NCBI GenBank assembly: GCA_965222975.1
Contig: CBDCVJ010000029.1
Location: 62,001 to 126,000, forward strand
Direction: 5' to 3'
DNA: 64,000 nt
DNA from: UBA6168 sp965222975
Lineage (GTDB): Bacteria; Bacteroidota; Bacteroidia; Chitinophagales; Saprospiraceae
This document shows, one piece after another, positions 44,137-53,462 of the stretch. How positions within the stretch are numbered: position 1 is the stretch's first letter; each line of letters begins with the position of its first letter. A program made the translations under genes and the position numbers. Below the pieces are notes generated by a model that saw nothing but the letters and a program-made list of their open reading frames with translations, did not search any database and was not told the origin of the DNA.

Positions 44137-46575
44137 TCAATTTTCAGCTACCCGTCTCGCTCCAATGATGGCCACTTTTCTCTCAAAAGAAGCTTGCACG
44201 GAATAAATACTCTCCCGTTCATCGTCCAGTCGGTCGCTGATGAATTGAGGTGCCAGTTCTTCCCCGTAGCCCACCACTTCCAAGGTGATTCGGCCTTCAT
44301 CAACATAAGGTTTTAATATCCCTCCCCGCCAGCGTTCAAAATGGTTTTTCAAACAATCGGAACGGCGTTGGGAAAGGTTATAGTTGTAATCGGCACTGGC
44401 CCTTGGACTGGTAAACCCCTGAATGACCAGTTCCACTTTAAAGCCGCCGTCATCCATTATTTCAAGAATGTTTTCGGTAAAAACTTCGAGGCTCAGAAAG
44501 CCATTATTTACTTCCCTATCAAAGAAGGCCATCATCCGTCTGGTGGAAGTCAGGCTATCGAATCCAGTCAGTGATTTCACATATTCAGTTACGTACAAAT
44601 CTTTTTTGGTCATGTACTCCTTCCATGTTTCCTCATAGGCAAATTCAGTTGTGGTTTTTCGGGTACGGGGGTTGGGCCGATCATTGTCAAAATAAATTAC
44701 CAATGGTGGAAAATCTTCGATCTCTTTTGGTTTCAGCAAAAGGTTCTTTTCCAATTTGGTGGTGGTTACATCCGTTCTAAGGTCAATGTTTATGGTGTCG
44801 GAAAAATAAGCCACTTTCGACCCGATGAGCTGATATTGCTTCCCTCTTTCCAAAACAAATGACACGTCGTTGCCTTTTTCATTTTTTTTGAAATCCACTT
44901 CTTGCCCATCTATCACTAAGCGCACTTCCACCCCTTTTAGCGGGTTCATGGTTTTTTTGTTAAATGAAAAAACGTCGAGGTCAACCGTTTCCGGTACGAG
45001 GTATAGATTCCGTTCGATGTTGCGGGAAGATTGGTTCTCTGGCAGGCTCATGTCAATGGTGTCCCTTACTGGTAGAAAGCCTTGGCGAGTGGCGAGCAGG
45101 GTATAACGAGGGCCACGTTTCAGTTCAAATTTAAAATCATTCCCAGTATCGTTGGTGGTAGTCGCCAATGGCAGGTCGCCCGTTTCAGTCAGTTCGGTCA
45201 GCTCGATTTTTACCCCCTCTAGAGGTTCATCGTTCTTCTTGTTAAATGTCAAAACGTCGAGGTCAACCACTTGCACAGTGAACTTGTAGATGTCATTGCA
45301 GCAGGCCTCAAATTCAGGTTCGAGTACATGGCTACCCAAGCGGTTGGATGCGAAATAGCCTTTCACCCGCCCCCTGTCTATCCAAAAATGGGTATCATCA
45401 TAACTGCTATTGTAAGGTGCCTGTAGATGCTCTTGCTCCATCCATTTACCATCTTTTCTAACTGTTTTATAAATGTCAAAACCACCAAAGCTTTGTTTTC
45501 CATTGGAACTGAAATAGAGGGTCTGGCTGGGGTTGTGGAACATAGGTGTAGCTTCGTCGCCCGTAGTATTTATTTCTGACAAATTAAAAGGTGTGGAAAA
45601 ACCATTTGCTCCATTGTCAATGCTTACCCAAATATCCATGCCGCCCATGCCACCCTTTCTATCTGATACAAAAAACAACCAAGTCTGCCCCGTTTCTTTG
45701 TCCATACCAAGCTGTGGATCGGTTGTCGTAAAACCAGGTTTGTTGATCCTGTCCGGCAGCTTCACGGGGTTGACATATTCCCCTGTCAATGTATCAAGGT
45801 CACGGTAATATAATTGGCAACGGATTTCGGCGCTTTCGCCTACATAGTCGCACAAAGTGTAAAACACGCGGCTCAGATCATCGGTAAACACTGTATGGGC
45901 AGTATGTTTTTCTCTGTCGTTCCAAGGTAGTTTTTCCAATTTACCTCCACCTTCCTTCATTTTCATTACTTTGGAAAACATGCGCTTGGGCAAACCTTTT
46001 TTTATTTCCCTAAAATAATTTTGCGTGGAAAAGTAAACTTCATCGCCTATTTGGATTGGAGCAAATTCAGAATAAGGTGAGTTGACCGTTTCATCCAATT
46101 GTTCAACGACCACATCTTCCTGCACTTGGGTGATGGCCTCAATGGCCCAGTTCAGGTCTTCTATTTCTTGTCTGGCCTTTTCTGCATAATCAGGGTATCT
46201 TTTAGAATAACCATCTGCAAATAATTGAAAATGTTGTTGGGATGCTAGGTATTCGCCTTGTTTCTTTTTCACTGCGCCCAACCAATAAAGTGCAAGCGGA
46301 TAATTGCCAGAGGTGTCGGTAGAGACAACTTTTGTATAAGCGCTATCTGCAAAAGTATAGGAGGCGAACAGTCTGGCCGATTCGGCATATTTAAACAATA
46401 CATCGGGGCTTTCCCCCTCTATATCCATCGCCACTTGGTAATGCTTCATAGCTGAGTAATAGTTTTTTCCCTCGAACTCAGCATCGGCAGCTTTAATGTA
46501 TTGTTTGTAAGTCTGTCCGCCTAACTGGGTAAAGGCAGCTGCCAAAAGACCCATTGTGAGGAGTAAGTATTTCAT
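44137..46575 (-). CDS. OmpA-family/PD40 protein of the PorP-associated trio
   Basis: An 812-aa envelope protein. The signal peptide is residues 1-20. TPR-like helices follow (about 22-150: YKQYIKAADAEFEGKNYYSAMKHYQVAMD is split here as YKQYIKAADAEF and YYSAMKHYQVAMD), then PD40/WD40-like blades (YFSTQNYF, WLFFVSDRKGGMGGMDIWVS, LYFSSNGKQSFGGFDIYK), two carboxypeptidase-regulatory-like repeats beginning DVLTFNKK and DVFSFNKK (about 435 and 535), and a C-terminal OmpA-like domain (IQGFTSPRASADYNYNLSQR) that should bind peptidoglycan. Proteins of this shape (PorE-like) link T9SS-exported proteins to the cell wall. The gene lies between porP and the CHU_C gene on the same strand. Confidence 0.9.
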   Translation of the reverse strand: MKYLLLTMGLLAAAFTQLGGQTYKQYIKAADAEFEGKNYYSAMKHYQVAMDIEGESPDVLFKYAESARLFASYTFADSAYTKVVSTDTSGNYPLALYWLGAVKKKQGEYLASQQHFQLFADGYSKRYPDYAEKARQEIEDLNWAIEAITQVQEDVVVEQLDETVNSPYSEFAPIQIGDEVYFSTQNYFREIKKGLPKRMFSKVMKMKEGGGKLEKLPWNDREKHTAHTVFTDDLSRVFYTLCDYVGESAEIRCQLYYRDLDTLTGEYVNPVKLPDRINKPGFTTTDPQLGMDKETGQTWLFFVSDRKGGMGGMDIWVSIDNGANGFSTPFNLSEINTTGDEATPMFHNPSQTLYFSSNGKQSFGGFDIYKTVRKDGKWMEQEHLQAPYNSSYDDTHFWIDRGRVKGYFASNRLGSHVLEPEFEACCNDIYKFTVQVVDLDVLTFNKKNDEPLEGVKIELTELTETGDLPLATTTNDTGNDFKFELKRGPRYTLLATRQGFLPVRDTIDMSLPENQSSRNIERNLYLVPETVDLDVFSFNKKTMNPLKGVEVRLVIDGQEVDFKKNEKGNDVSFVLERGKQYQLIGSKVAYFSDTINIDLRTDVTTTKLEKNLLLKPKEIEDFPPLVIYFDNDRPNPRTRKTTTEFAYEETWKEYMTKKDLYVTEYVKSLTGFDSLTSTRRMMAFFDREVNNGFLSLEVFTENILEIMDDGGFKVELVIQGFTSPRASADYNYNLSQRRSDCLKNHFERWRGGILKPYVDEGRITLEVVGYGEELAPQFISDRLDDERESIYSVQASFERKVAIIGARRVAEN

Positions 46576-46622
46576 AATAATATTATGTTCGTTTTAGGAT
46601 TATATCTCCCATCTTGACTCAT

Positions 46623-46650
46623 ACCTATAGGTTTTAAAAACCTTTAAGGT
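46623..46650. repeat. ACCTTATAGG palindrome, degenerate copy 2
   Basis: ACCTATAGGTTTT and AAAACCTTTAAGGT pair with two irregularities and match the palindrome at 20823-20855 in its core AGGTTTT...AAACCT and AAGGT ends. It lies in the 111-bp spacer between porP and the OmpA-family gene. Confidence 0.55.
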
Positions 46651-46686
46651 ACATGCCGACGGGGTGGTTTTTGGTAATTTTCCAAT

Positions 46687-47742
46687 CTAGATCAACGGGC
46701 AAGCTTTGAATGCCCGCAATGGATACACTTTCTTGATGATGTATCGGATGGCAATTTCCGGCCCACCGTTGCGGTTGGTGGCCGCGGAAAAATCAGATAC
46801 ATTGACATCCCAACTTAGGCCGACCATCAATTGCCGATAGTGCAGTTCAGCAGCGGGGATAAATGCATCCCCAATCGCATTGAAGCGGAAACTGAACCCT
46901 AACTGTACAGCTATTTCTTTCGCCCTTTTTGTGCTAATGTGATAGCGGTAGCCTGCACCTGCCAGTGCTTCCCTGTATTTTCCCTGCATCTGATAAGTTG
47001 CATGCCCTACCAAGTCACCATCTTTGTTCAATTGGAATATTGGCAAGAGATAAACACTCATCCTAACGGGGAGCCTGCTCTTATCTGATTTATTGAAGCT
47101 TTGGTTGGGACGGTTGAGGTGATAGGCTGCTGCACCGAGGTCAATCTTCGTGCGTTCCTTTCCCATGAACTTATTGCCCTGGCCCCGCCAGTTGAAGCCA
47201 GCCCCAAAGTCGGGGTACATCAGGTTGGTATCATCAAAAGATTCATTGATTGCCCGGCTAGGGTCAAATACAGCTCCATCCCACTGGTCGTCAAAAGTGA
47301 GGTTGCCGAAATCAAAGTTGCGCTGCCCAAAACCTACCCCGACACCAATGGTCATGAAGTTTTGCCGGTCAAGCATTCTGGTAAATGACCCGCTCAACTG
47401 CACATTGGTATTTTCTATATTGGCATCACCAGCTCGGTCGTAAAAAACATTGATCCCGCCGCTGAACCACCATTTGGTGTGGGCCATGGTATAGAATTTT
47501 TTATCAGCCCCTACCTGTGCCGTCCTGAAAGGCGAATTGGCGGAATTCCATTGGCTTCGGTAAAGGCCGCCAAAGCGGATGTCACCGCCCGAAACACCTG
47601 TCAAGGCAGGGTTCGTGGTCAAAGGTGAATTGTAGTATTGGGAAAAGTGGATGTCTTGCGCAGACAGCCATTTTACCGTCATCAGCAAAAACAGTGTGGA
47701 GAGGAAACGAAGGTAGAGTTTGGTTTTCAAAACTATGTTCAT
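46687..47742 (-). CDS. PorP/SprF family outer-membrane protein
   Basis: A 351-aa beta-barrel of the PorP/SprF family. After a signal peptide (about 1-28) the hallmark FSQYYNSPLTTNPALTG (around 33-49) is followed by GLYRSQWNS and repeated amphipathic strands, including GVGVGFGQRNFDFGNL and the conserved YPDFGAGFNW. PorP/SprF proteins are needed for export and attachment of type B T9SS substrates. It heads the co-directional unit porP-OmpA-CHU_C and most likely serves the 2063-aa protein at its end. Frame is complete; spacing to the next gene is 111 bp. Confidence 0.92.
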   Translation of the reverse strand: MNIVLKTKLYLRFLSTLFLLMTVKWLSAQDIHFSQYYNSPLTTNPALTGVSGGDIRFGGLYRSQWNSANSPFRTAQVGADKKFYTMAHTKWWFSGGINVFYDRAGDANIENTNVQLSGSFTRMLDRQNFMTIGVGVGFGQRNFDFGNLTFDDQWDGAVFDPSRAINESFDDTNLMYPDFGAGFNWRGQGNKFMGKERTKIDLGAAAYHLNRPNQSFNKSDKSRLPVRMSVYLLPIFQLNKDGDLVGHATYQMQGKYREALAGAGYRYHISTKRAKEIAVQLGFSFRFNAIGDAFIPAAELHYRQLMVGLSWDVNVSDFSAATNRNGGPEIAIRYIIKKVYPLRAFKACPLI

Positions 47743-48300
47743 TTAGCCCAAGCATTAAAAATTGGTGAGCAAGCGAGTGGGAACAGAGCCGGGTAAAAAC
47801 CATAAATTAAATGAATGATTACCCACATATGCCTACGTGCCTGCATCACATGATGCATGGGGGGATAATAAAATCGGTATTGGTTCAATAATGCGCGTTG
47901 TAGATCGGAAAAGTCCTGAGATGATAAATAGGAATTTATTGTAAAAACCAATTATCATCCATCGTTTTACCGTTCAACTTTTTGGTTGTAAGGGGATTAA
48001 AAAATTATCTTTCCTCGCAATGTATGGATTTTGGCTTTCGCCAAACACCCCTTTTTTCAGGGGTTTTCTTTTATGTTAACCTGGCACAAAATTGCTGCAA
48101 AGGCATTTTGTTGTCAAGGACATTTCTCACTGTCAGCCAAATCGGATCGGCCTGTATTTACACATCGATACCTCATTTTACATGGAGCATCAAACTTTCA
48201 TGCCAATCAGATATTACAAAGCACTTATTCAACCGACCCTTTCAAAAAGGATGGGCAAGTCTATTGTTCCGTTCTCTCAGTGTTGGGAAAAAGCAGTTTT
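47743..48300. other. Non-coding stretch upstream of porP
   Basis: About 560 bp without a credible gene; overlapping open frames of up to 114 codons on the plus strand have no family resemblance and poor starts. Contents: a palindrome TGCATCACATGATGCA (47842-47857), a TTGGC-TTTC-GCCAA hairpin (48031-48044) and a C4/G4 hairpin (48047-48064). No exact TAnnTTTG box facing porP was found near its start. Confidence 0.45.
48031..48064. terminator. Tandem hairpins after the 1663-aa protein gene
   Basis: TTGGCTTTCGCCAA is followed at once by ACCCCT-TTTTTC-AGGGGT and T-rich DNA. On the minus strand they lie about 240 nt beyond the stop of the large propeller protein gene. A plain terminator is plausible but the distance is long. 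The word TTGGCGAAAGCCA also occurs at 2979-2991. Confidence 0.35.
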
Positions 48301-51300
48301 TCAATAAACTACTAATCTTTTTGTAGTGATTGTGCGGTCGGTTATAATTTGAAAATAATAAATCCCTTGAGGTAAGTGGGTCAGGTTTATTTCTTGTTTT
48401 ACAAGGGATCCTTTTGATTGTCCTTCATAGTTGGACATTAGAATTTGTCCGTGAGTATTCAGCAAGTAGGCCGTAAAGTTACCTGTTAATCCCAATATTT
48501 CAACAAATATTCTGCCATCTGATGGATTTGGATACAAACGGACATTTGGCAGGCCGCCCTTTTTAACAGTTGTATTTACCGAACAACTATCGACCGAAAC
48601 CACCAACTCATTAGATACTACTGGGTTTTCATCCAAACAATTCAAAGAAGAAGTCAAGTAGCAGGCAACCGCATCCCCGTCGTTCAGTGTGTTAGTCGTA
48701 AAGCTAGGATCGTTACCACCTACAACTGTACCATTTATCCGCCATTCATATACGGGAAAGCTACCACCGTGTTCTATTTCAGTAGCAAACACTACTTCCA
48801 TTCCCATGCAAATTGTGCTGTCCACAGAAGGCGTAATCAGCACTACTGGTGTCTTATTGGGAATAACATCCAATATGTAAGGATCGGAAGTCACCGTATT
48901 TTCCAAAACACAACCTAAAGAAGATACCATGATACATTGAATCGTATCTGTCTGCTGGGGCGCGTATTCATAAATGGTGGAGTTGCTTCCGGCCAAATTT
49001 CCATTGACCGACCACTGAAAGGAGGGGGATGTGCCACCATTTTGGGGTACGGCCATAAAAGTGGCCAATTCTCCTTCACAGGTAGTTTCCTCTGGAGGAG
49101 TTATTTCAAGGCTGACTTCCACTGGCTCATTGACGGTCAGGGTGGCCGCTGTACTGCTTAATTCGCCCCCATCTTCATTCGTTACCAAACAAGTATAATT
49201 GCCTTGGTCGGCAAGTGTGGCAACGTTGATGAATAAAATGCTTTCCTCTTCTCCATCGATCACCTCTCCATTCCTGAACCATTGATAGGTCAATTGATTG
49301 CCTGAAGCTATGACACTTAACGTAACAGCTTCTCCAATACATACCACTTGGGGAAGGGGTTGTTGGAGAATGGTCGGCCCATTGCCTGCCGTCGAACCAA
49401 ATTCAAATACTCCAAGGTCAACCGTCCCATTGAAAATACGGGGGAGGTTATCAAGGTCAACGCTTATGCCCGTTTGGTTCACTGCCATATTGTTCCCATA
49501 ATCAATAGAAGGCGAGCCGGTGGCCAAATGGAAGTTGCCGTTTGCTGCATTTACAAATAGAGGGTTTTCATTAAAGACCATCCCACCGTTGCAGTTTAGT
49601 ACACCGCCGTTCCCGTTGTAGAGGTCGTCGCAGTCAGCCTTATCAACAAGAGAATAACTGATGGTTGGGGTACCATTGATGATACGGAAAATATCGCCGA
49701 TATCAGTAGCCGTGTTTTCCCAAAAAATACTGTTAGCTATGATCGGGCTGGCAATGCCTGAAGTATCTTCCCCTGCATTGCAATAAATAGCGCCGCACAC
49801 GTTAGCGGTGTTTTTGTAAAATGTACAGTTGGTGATAACGGCATTGGCATTGCCTTGTGCCGATCCCAAATTGTAAATGGCACCGGCCGATACCGCAGTA
49901 TTTTCAGCAAAAACGCAATTGGTAATGGTCGGACTGGCATTGCCCTGCCGCCCTTGGTTGTACATGCTGCCACCGAAGGTAATCGCCTCATTTTTGAGAA
50001 AGCGGCAATTGGTGATGGTCGGGTTGCAGACGCCTTCTACTCCGTTGTTGAAAACCGCACCACCCGCAAAAACAGAAGTGTTATCCTCAAAACTGCAATT
50101 CATGAGTATGGGGTTGCAAGTCCCAAGGAAACCAGAATTGTAAATGGCACCGCCATCCCCATCGAAAGTGGAATTGTTGACAAACAGGCAATCTGTAATT
50201 TGAGAGCCGTTAAACCCGCCAAAAGTCCCATCGTTGTAAATCGCGCCGCCCTCTTTTCCCATATTGTTTTCAAAAACACAGTCCGTCAGTACCGGGCTAC
50301 TATTGCCATTTTTTCCAAAACTATAAATCGCGCCGCCATCGTGCCCAGCGGTGTTGTTCTTAAAATCACAACCTGAAATGGCAGGGTTACAAGTGCCATT
50401 TTCCGAACCGATATTAAAAATAGCGCCGCCATCCGAATCAACGCACTCGTTATTTTCAAAAACGCAATCAGTGATTTCTGGACTACTATATCCGTTAAAG
50501 CTTCCCGTGTTAAAAATAGCACCACCTCCCGCAACTGAGGTGTTGTCCAGAAAAATGCAATTAGTATAAACTGGGTCGGCATTTCCGGAAAAACTGCCAT
50601 CATTCAGCATGCCGCCACCATAGCCAGAGGCATAATTATTTTCAAAACGGCAATTTCGGATAGTGGGGTTAGAGCTAAAACCATTCGTCGCTCCGGTATT
50701 AAACCAGCCAGCCCCACTGCTTTGAGGTGTGCCCAGCCCAGAAGAGGCATCGGCATTGCCACCAGTGATGATAAAACCGTCCACTTCGGTCAAGTCGCTC
50801 ACGTGAAAGGTGTAAACAACCGTAAAGGAGTTGTTTTCTAAAGTTCCATCCTGATCGATGTCGCCGCTCAGGTAAGTAGGGTGGTTGGGGATGTCTCGCT
50901 GGTCAATGGCTGTTTCAGTGCCAGCAAACCCACCATAGAGTTTTACGCCACTTGGGATGGAAAAACGGGTGTCCCTATTTACGAAATCACAATCGCTACA
51001 TGTAGTTGGATAATAAATACCTTCCTTTACCCATATTTCCGTATCGGGCAGTGCGCCGTTGAGTGCGCCTTGCAGATCGCCACTTGCATCAGCCCATGAT
51101 GTGCCGGAACCCGTAGCACCTTCCGCAATATATGTAATGGAAAATTCATAAAGCGTATTAATTGTTTCATTGGTTTTAATGGGCGGGTTAAAATCAAAAT
51201 ATATATCGGCTTTGTTTTTTAATTGGCTGCCAATCGGTAAATTATTTTTTATTGCAATTTTATATTTAATAAAACCATGACTTTCTTTTTCATTGGAAAT

Positions 51301-53292
51301 ACTGTCCGGCAAATTAATATCATTAAATGTCCAGCGGAATAAATGGTTATTTAATAATTCCAATTCATAATTATGGCTGGCAGCGATCATTTCAAAAGAA
51401 ATAATTTCCAAATCATTCATTATGGAGTCAGTCACCGTAATAAATCGGGCAGTATCCGTACCCGTATTTTGAAAATGGATAGTATATTCTAAAATCTCTG
51501 TATTCATTGGGATTAAACCATCATTGCCAGCCCCTTTTGGATTTACTTCTATAAAATTCGGATCATAAGAACCCGTTATTGTTTGTCTTAAAAAATATTG
51601 ATTGTCAGAAGGTATGGCATCTGCCCCCATATTAGTGGAAATAGTCGCTTGATGACTAATCGCTTCGCCTAATAAAGAAACATCCGCAGGCACTAAAAAA
51701 CATAATTCAATAGATCTTGTTTCATTCCATTTTAAATCGAAATAATTAAAGGTGAAATTATTTTCTGAATTAGTAGCTGCGGGAATACTTGAATTTTGAA
51801 AAATTAAAATATCATCAAAGGTGCAATTAATTGTGCCACTTGTAGTTTGAGGCGCTTTATTTTTAAAACTTAATTTGTAGCATGTTTCAAATCCGGGGTT
51901 TGCACCATTTATAGCAATTAAATTTACAGAAACATCCGTTACCGAATAATCGGGCAAAATGCCAAAATCAATATTTTCGACATTTGGTTCGGCAGTAGTT
52001 ATATTTATATTATTCAAACCATTTGCTGGGTTAGAGTAGGTTGTATATAATGGGTTTAAAAGTTTTGCCTGATAATCTCCCTCACTGGGTAAGGAGGCAG
52101 TATAACCCCCAGCCATATTAGACAATAAAAATTGAGGCCCGGGTTCTATTTTAATAAAAGTATTGGCCAAGCCTTGCTCATTGGCTTCATGATTACCATT
52201 GGTATTTTCATCAACATAAATACTTCCCTTTGCTTTAAAATTACGTGCTGGTAAAAAACCCAAAACACCTTCATTGTTCCCGCTTCGTCCGCCCAGCCAT
52301 AAATTTCCGTCTCCATCTACCCGCATGCTATTTGCAGATTTAATTTTTTCTTTTTCAAAATAATAATGCCCCCAGCTTCCGTCTGTGTTGTGATATGCGA
52401 CAATAATATTACCCGATATATGTTCCCTTCCCGCAACCCATATAGTTCCATCTGGGCTTTCCTGAATTTGATGCACATTTATATTATATGGTATTGGAGC
52501 AGGTATTTGCCATGTTCCATTTTCGAATGCCATATAATGTGGGTCAAGATTATCATTGGATATATTGTTACTTGCGATTAATGGATTATTTTCTTTATTC
52601 ATGCATAAGGATATCCTCCCCGATTCAGGGAAGCCCAAAGTTTCTGCATCATAAATTATAGTGTCCGTGTCATTTAAATAAATAAGTCCGGCAGGAGTAA
52701 AACATCCGCCTTCAAAGCAAATCGAACTTGAAGTCGTTATCCATTTTGCGTTTTCATTGTCCACTAAAATGGTCCGAAAACTATTTTCATTGATATTTAA
52801 ATTTGGAAAATAAAAATAGTGGAAGTCCCAAGTTGGGTCATCAAATTCAAACAGCCTGCCGCTCGTCCCCCACCACACCCGTTGGTCGTTTTCTGCCGCT
52901 ATGTCGTAGGTATTCGGATTGGTGGCATTATATACTGTGTCAAAAACCGTCCATGTATTTTCAACCAAATCATATCTCATGGCAAATTCAGTGGCACTGC
53001 ACCAAATATGGTTTCCCGAAGGTGACATATCCATGTCCCTGATATAAAAATCAGGAAGCACGATCCCATCATCACTTGGCTGGTGCGTTTCCCAATCCGT
53101 CCCGTCAAAACGGACAATCTTGTCGCCCGTTGATAGCCAAAGTGCTCCGTCGGGAGCAATTTCCAAACCGTTCACATATACATTAAAAACACCCGGATCA
53201 TACCATATCCAGTCTTCTATATCTTGTGAAAACAAGTAAGATGGAGTAAAAAAAATGAAAGCGAAAAAGAGCGGAGTAATGAGTAGTCTCAT
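48301..53292 (-). CDS. Multidomain secreted protein: propeller, beta-helix, Ig repeats, T9SS type A tail
   Basis: A 1663-aa protein if started at the ATG at 53292, which gives a proper signal peptide (MRLLITPLFFAFIFFTPSYL); an in-frame ATG 20 codons earlier would bury it. Order of parts: propeller-like repeats (about 25-360: LWLSTGDKIVRFDG, WVAGREHISGN), a SdrD-B/CNA-like segment (KGSIYVDENTNGNHEANEQG), a DUF11-type domain (ILEYTIHFQNTGTDTARFIT), a parallel beta-helix with about ten Cys-containing repeats of 31-33 residues (ITDCVFENNECVDSDGGAIF), three Ig-like domains (LSVIASGNQLTYQWFRNGEV) and a T9SS type A domain (LYPNPSDGRIFVEI, LPQGIYYFQI). It is monocistronic with an exact -7 box upstream. 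Substrate or ligand unknown. Confidence 0.88.
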   Translation of the reverse strand: MRLLITPLFFAFIFFTPSYLFSQDIEDWIWYDPGVFNVYVNGLEIAPDGALWLSTGDKIVRFDGTDWETHQPSDDGIVLPDFYIRDMDMSPSGNHIWCSATEFAMRYDLVENTWTVFDTVYNATNPNTYDIAAENDQRVWWGTSGRLFEFDDPTWDFHYFYFPNLNINENSFRTILVDNENAKWITTSSSICFEGGCFTPAGLIYLNDTDTIIYDAETLGFPESGRISLCMNKENNPLIASNNISNDNLDPHYMAFENGTWQIPAPIPYNINVHQIQESPDGTIWVAGREHISGNIIVAYHNTDGSWGHYYFEKEKIKSANSMRVDGDGNLWLGGRSGNNEGVLGFLPARNFKAKGSIYVDENTNGNHEANEQGLANTFIKIEPGPQFLLSNMAGGYTASLPSEGDYQAKLLNPLYTTYSNPANGLNNINITTAEPNVENIDFGILPDYSVTDVSVNLIAINGANPGFETCYKLSFKNKAPQTTSGTINCTFDDILIFQNSSIPAATNSENNFTFNYFDLKWNETRSIELCFLVPADVSLLGEAISHQATISTNMGADAIPSDNQYFLRQTITGSYDPNFIEVNPKGAGNDGLIPMNTEILEYTIHFQNTGTDTARFITVTDSIMNDLEIISFEMIAASHNYELELLNNHLFRWTFNDINLPDSISNEKESHGFIKYKIAIKNNLPIGSQLKNKADIYFDFNPPIKTNETINTLYEFSITYIAEGATGSGTSWADASGDLQGALNGALPDTEIWVKEGIYYPTTCSDCDFVNRDTRFSIPSGVKLYGGFAGTETAIDQRDIPNHPTYLSGDIDQDGTLENNSFTVVYTFHVSDLTEVDGFIITGGNADASSGLGTPQSSGAGWFNTGATNGFSSNPTIRNCRFENNYASGYGGGMLNDGSFSGNADPVYTNCIFLDNTSVAGGGAIFNTGSFNGYSSPEITDCVFENNECVDSDGGAIFNIGSENGTCNPAISGCDFKNNTAGHDGGAIYSFGKNGNSSPVLTDCVFENNMGKEGGAIYNDGTFGGFNGSQITDCLFVNNSTFDGDGGAIYNSGFLGTCNPILMNCSFEDNTSVFAGGAVFNNGVEGVCNPTITNCRFLKNEAITFGGSMYNQGRQGNASPTITNCVFAENTAVSAGAIYNLGSAQGNANAVITNCTFYKNTANVCGAIYCNAGEDTSGIASPIIANSIFWENTATDIGDIFRIINGTPTISYSLVDKADCDDLYNGNGGVLNCNGGMVFNENPLFVNAANGNFHLATGSPSIDYGNNMAVNQTGISVDLDNLPRIFNGTVDLGVFEFGSTAGNGPTILQQPLPQVVCIGEAVTLSVIASGNQLTYQWFRNGEVIDGEEESILFINVATLADQGNYTCLVTNEDGGELSSTAATLTVNEPVEVSLEITPPEETTCEGELATFMAVPQNGGTSPSFQWSVNGNLAGSNSTIYEYAPQQTDTIQCIMVSSLGCVLENTVTSDPYILDVIPNKTPVVLITPSVDSTICMGMEVVFATEIEHGGSFPVYEWRINGTVVGGNDPSFTTNTLNDGDAVACYLTSSLNCLDENPVVSNELVVSVDSCSVNTTVKKGGLPNVRLYPNPSDGRIFVEILGLTGNFTAYLLNTHGQILMSNYEGQSKGSLVKQEINLTHLPQGIYYFQIITDRTITTKRLVVY

Positions 53293-53360
53293 AATTGAAA
53301 TAGTTTGTGCTAATGGGATTTTTTCAAAAAACCCCAACGTTCCCTGCGTCAAATAAAACG

Positions 53361-53368
53361 CAAATTTA
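53361..53368 (-). promoter_or_regulatory. -7 box for the 1663-aa protein gene
   Basis: TAAATTTG on the minus strand is an exact TAnnTTTG match about 70 bp before the preferred start. This supports the downstream ATG and predicts a leader containing a GGGGTTTTTTGAAAAAATCCC-like hairpin (53320-53340, given by its ends). Confidence 0.45.
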
Positions 53369-53413
53369 ATGTTTTATGCAGTGGTTATAAATTCGATTAT
53401 CATGCCGCACCAC

Positions 53414-53441
53414 CTTGCTAACTTCCCGTTTTTTACTTTTG
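53414..53441 (+). promoter_or_regulatory. Promoter of the glycosyltransferase gene
   Basis: CTTG (53414-53417) and TACTTTTG (53434-53441) match the -33 and -7 boxes with a 16-bp spacer, the same spacing as at PBP1A. It places transcription start just before the ATG at 53463 and argues against the earlier TTG at 53415. Confidence 0.5.
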
Positions 53442-53462
53442 CCGCTTGAACGAATAGCAGCC

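Noticed and set aside
47982..48326. Open frame of 114 codons upstream of porP
   Set aside because: Composition and overlapping alternative frames are random-looking and the frame contains the tandem hairpins at 48031-48064.
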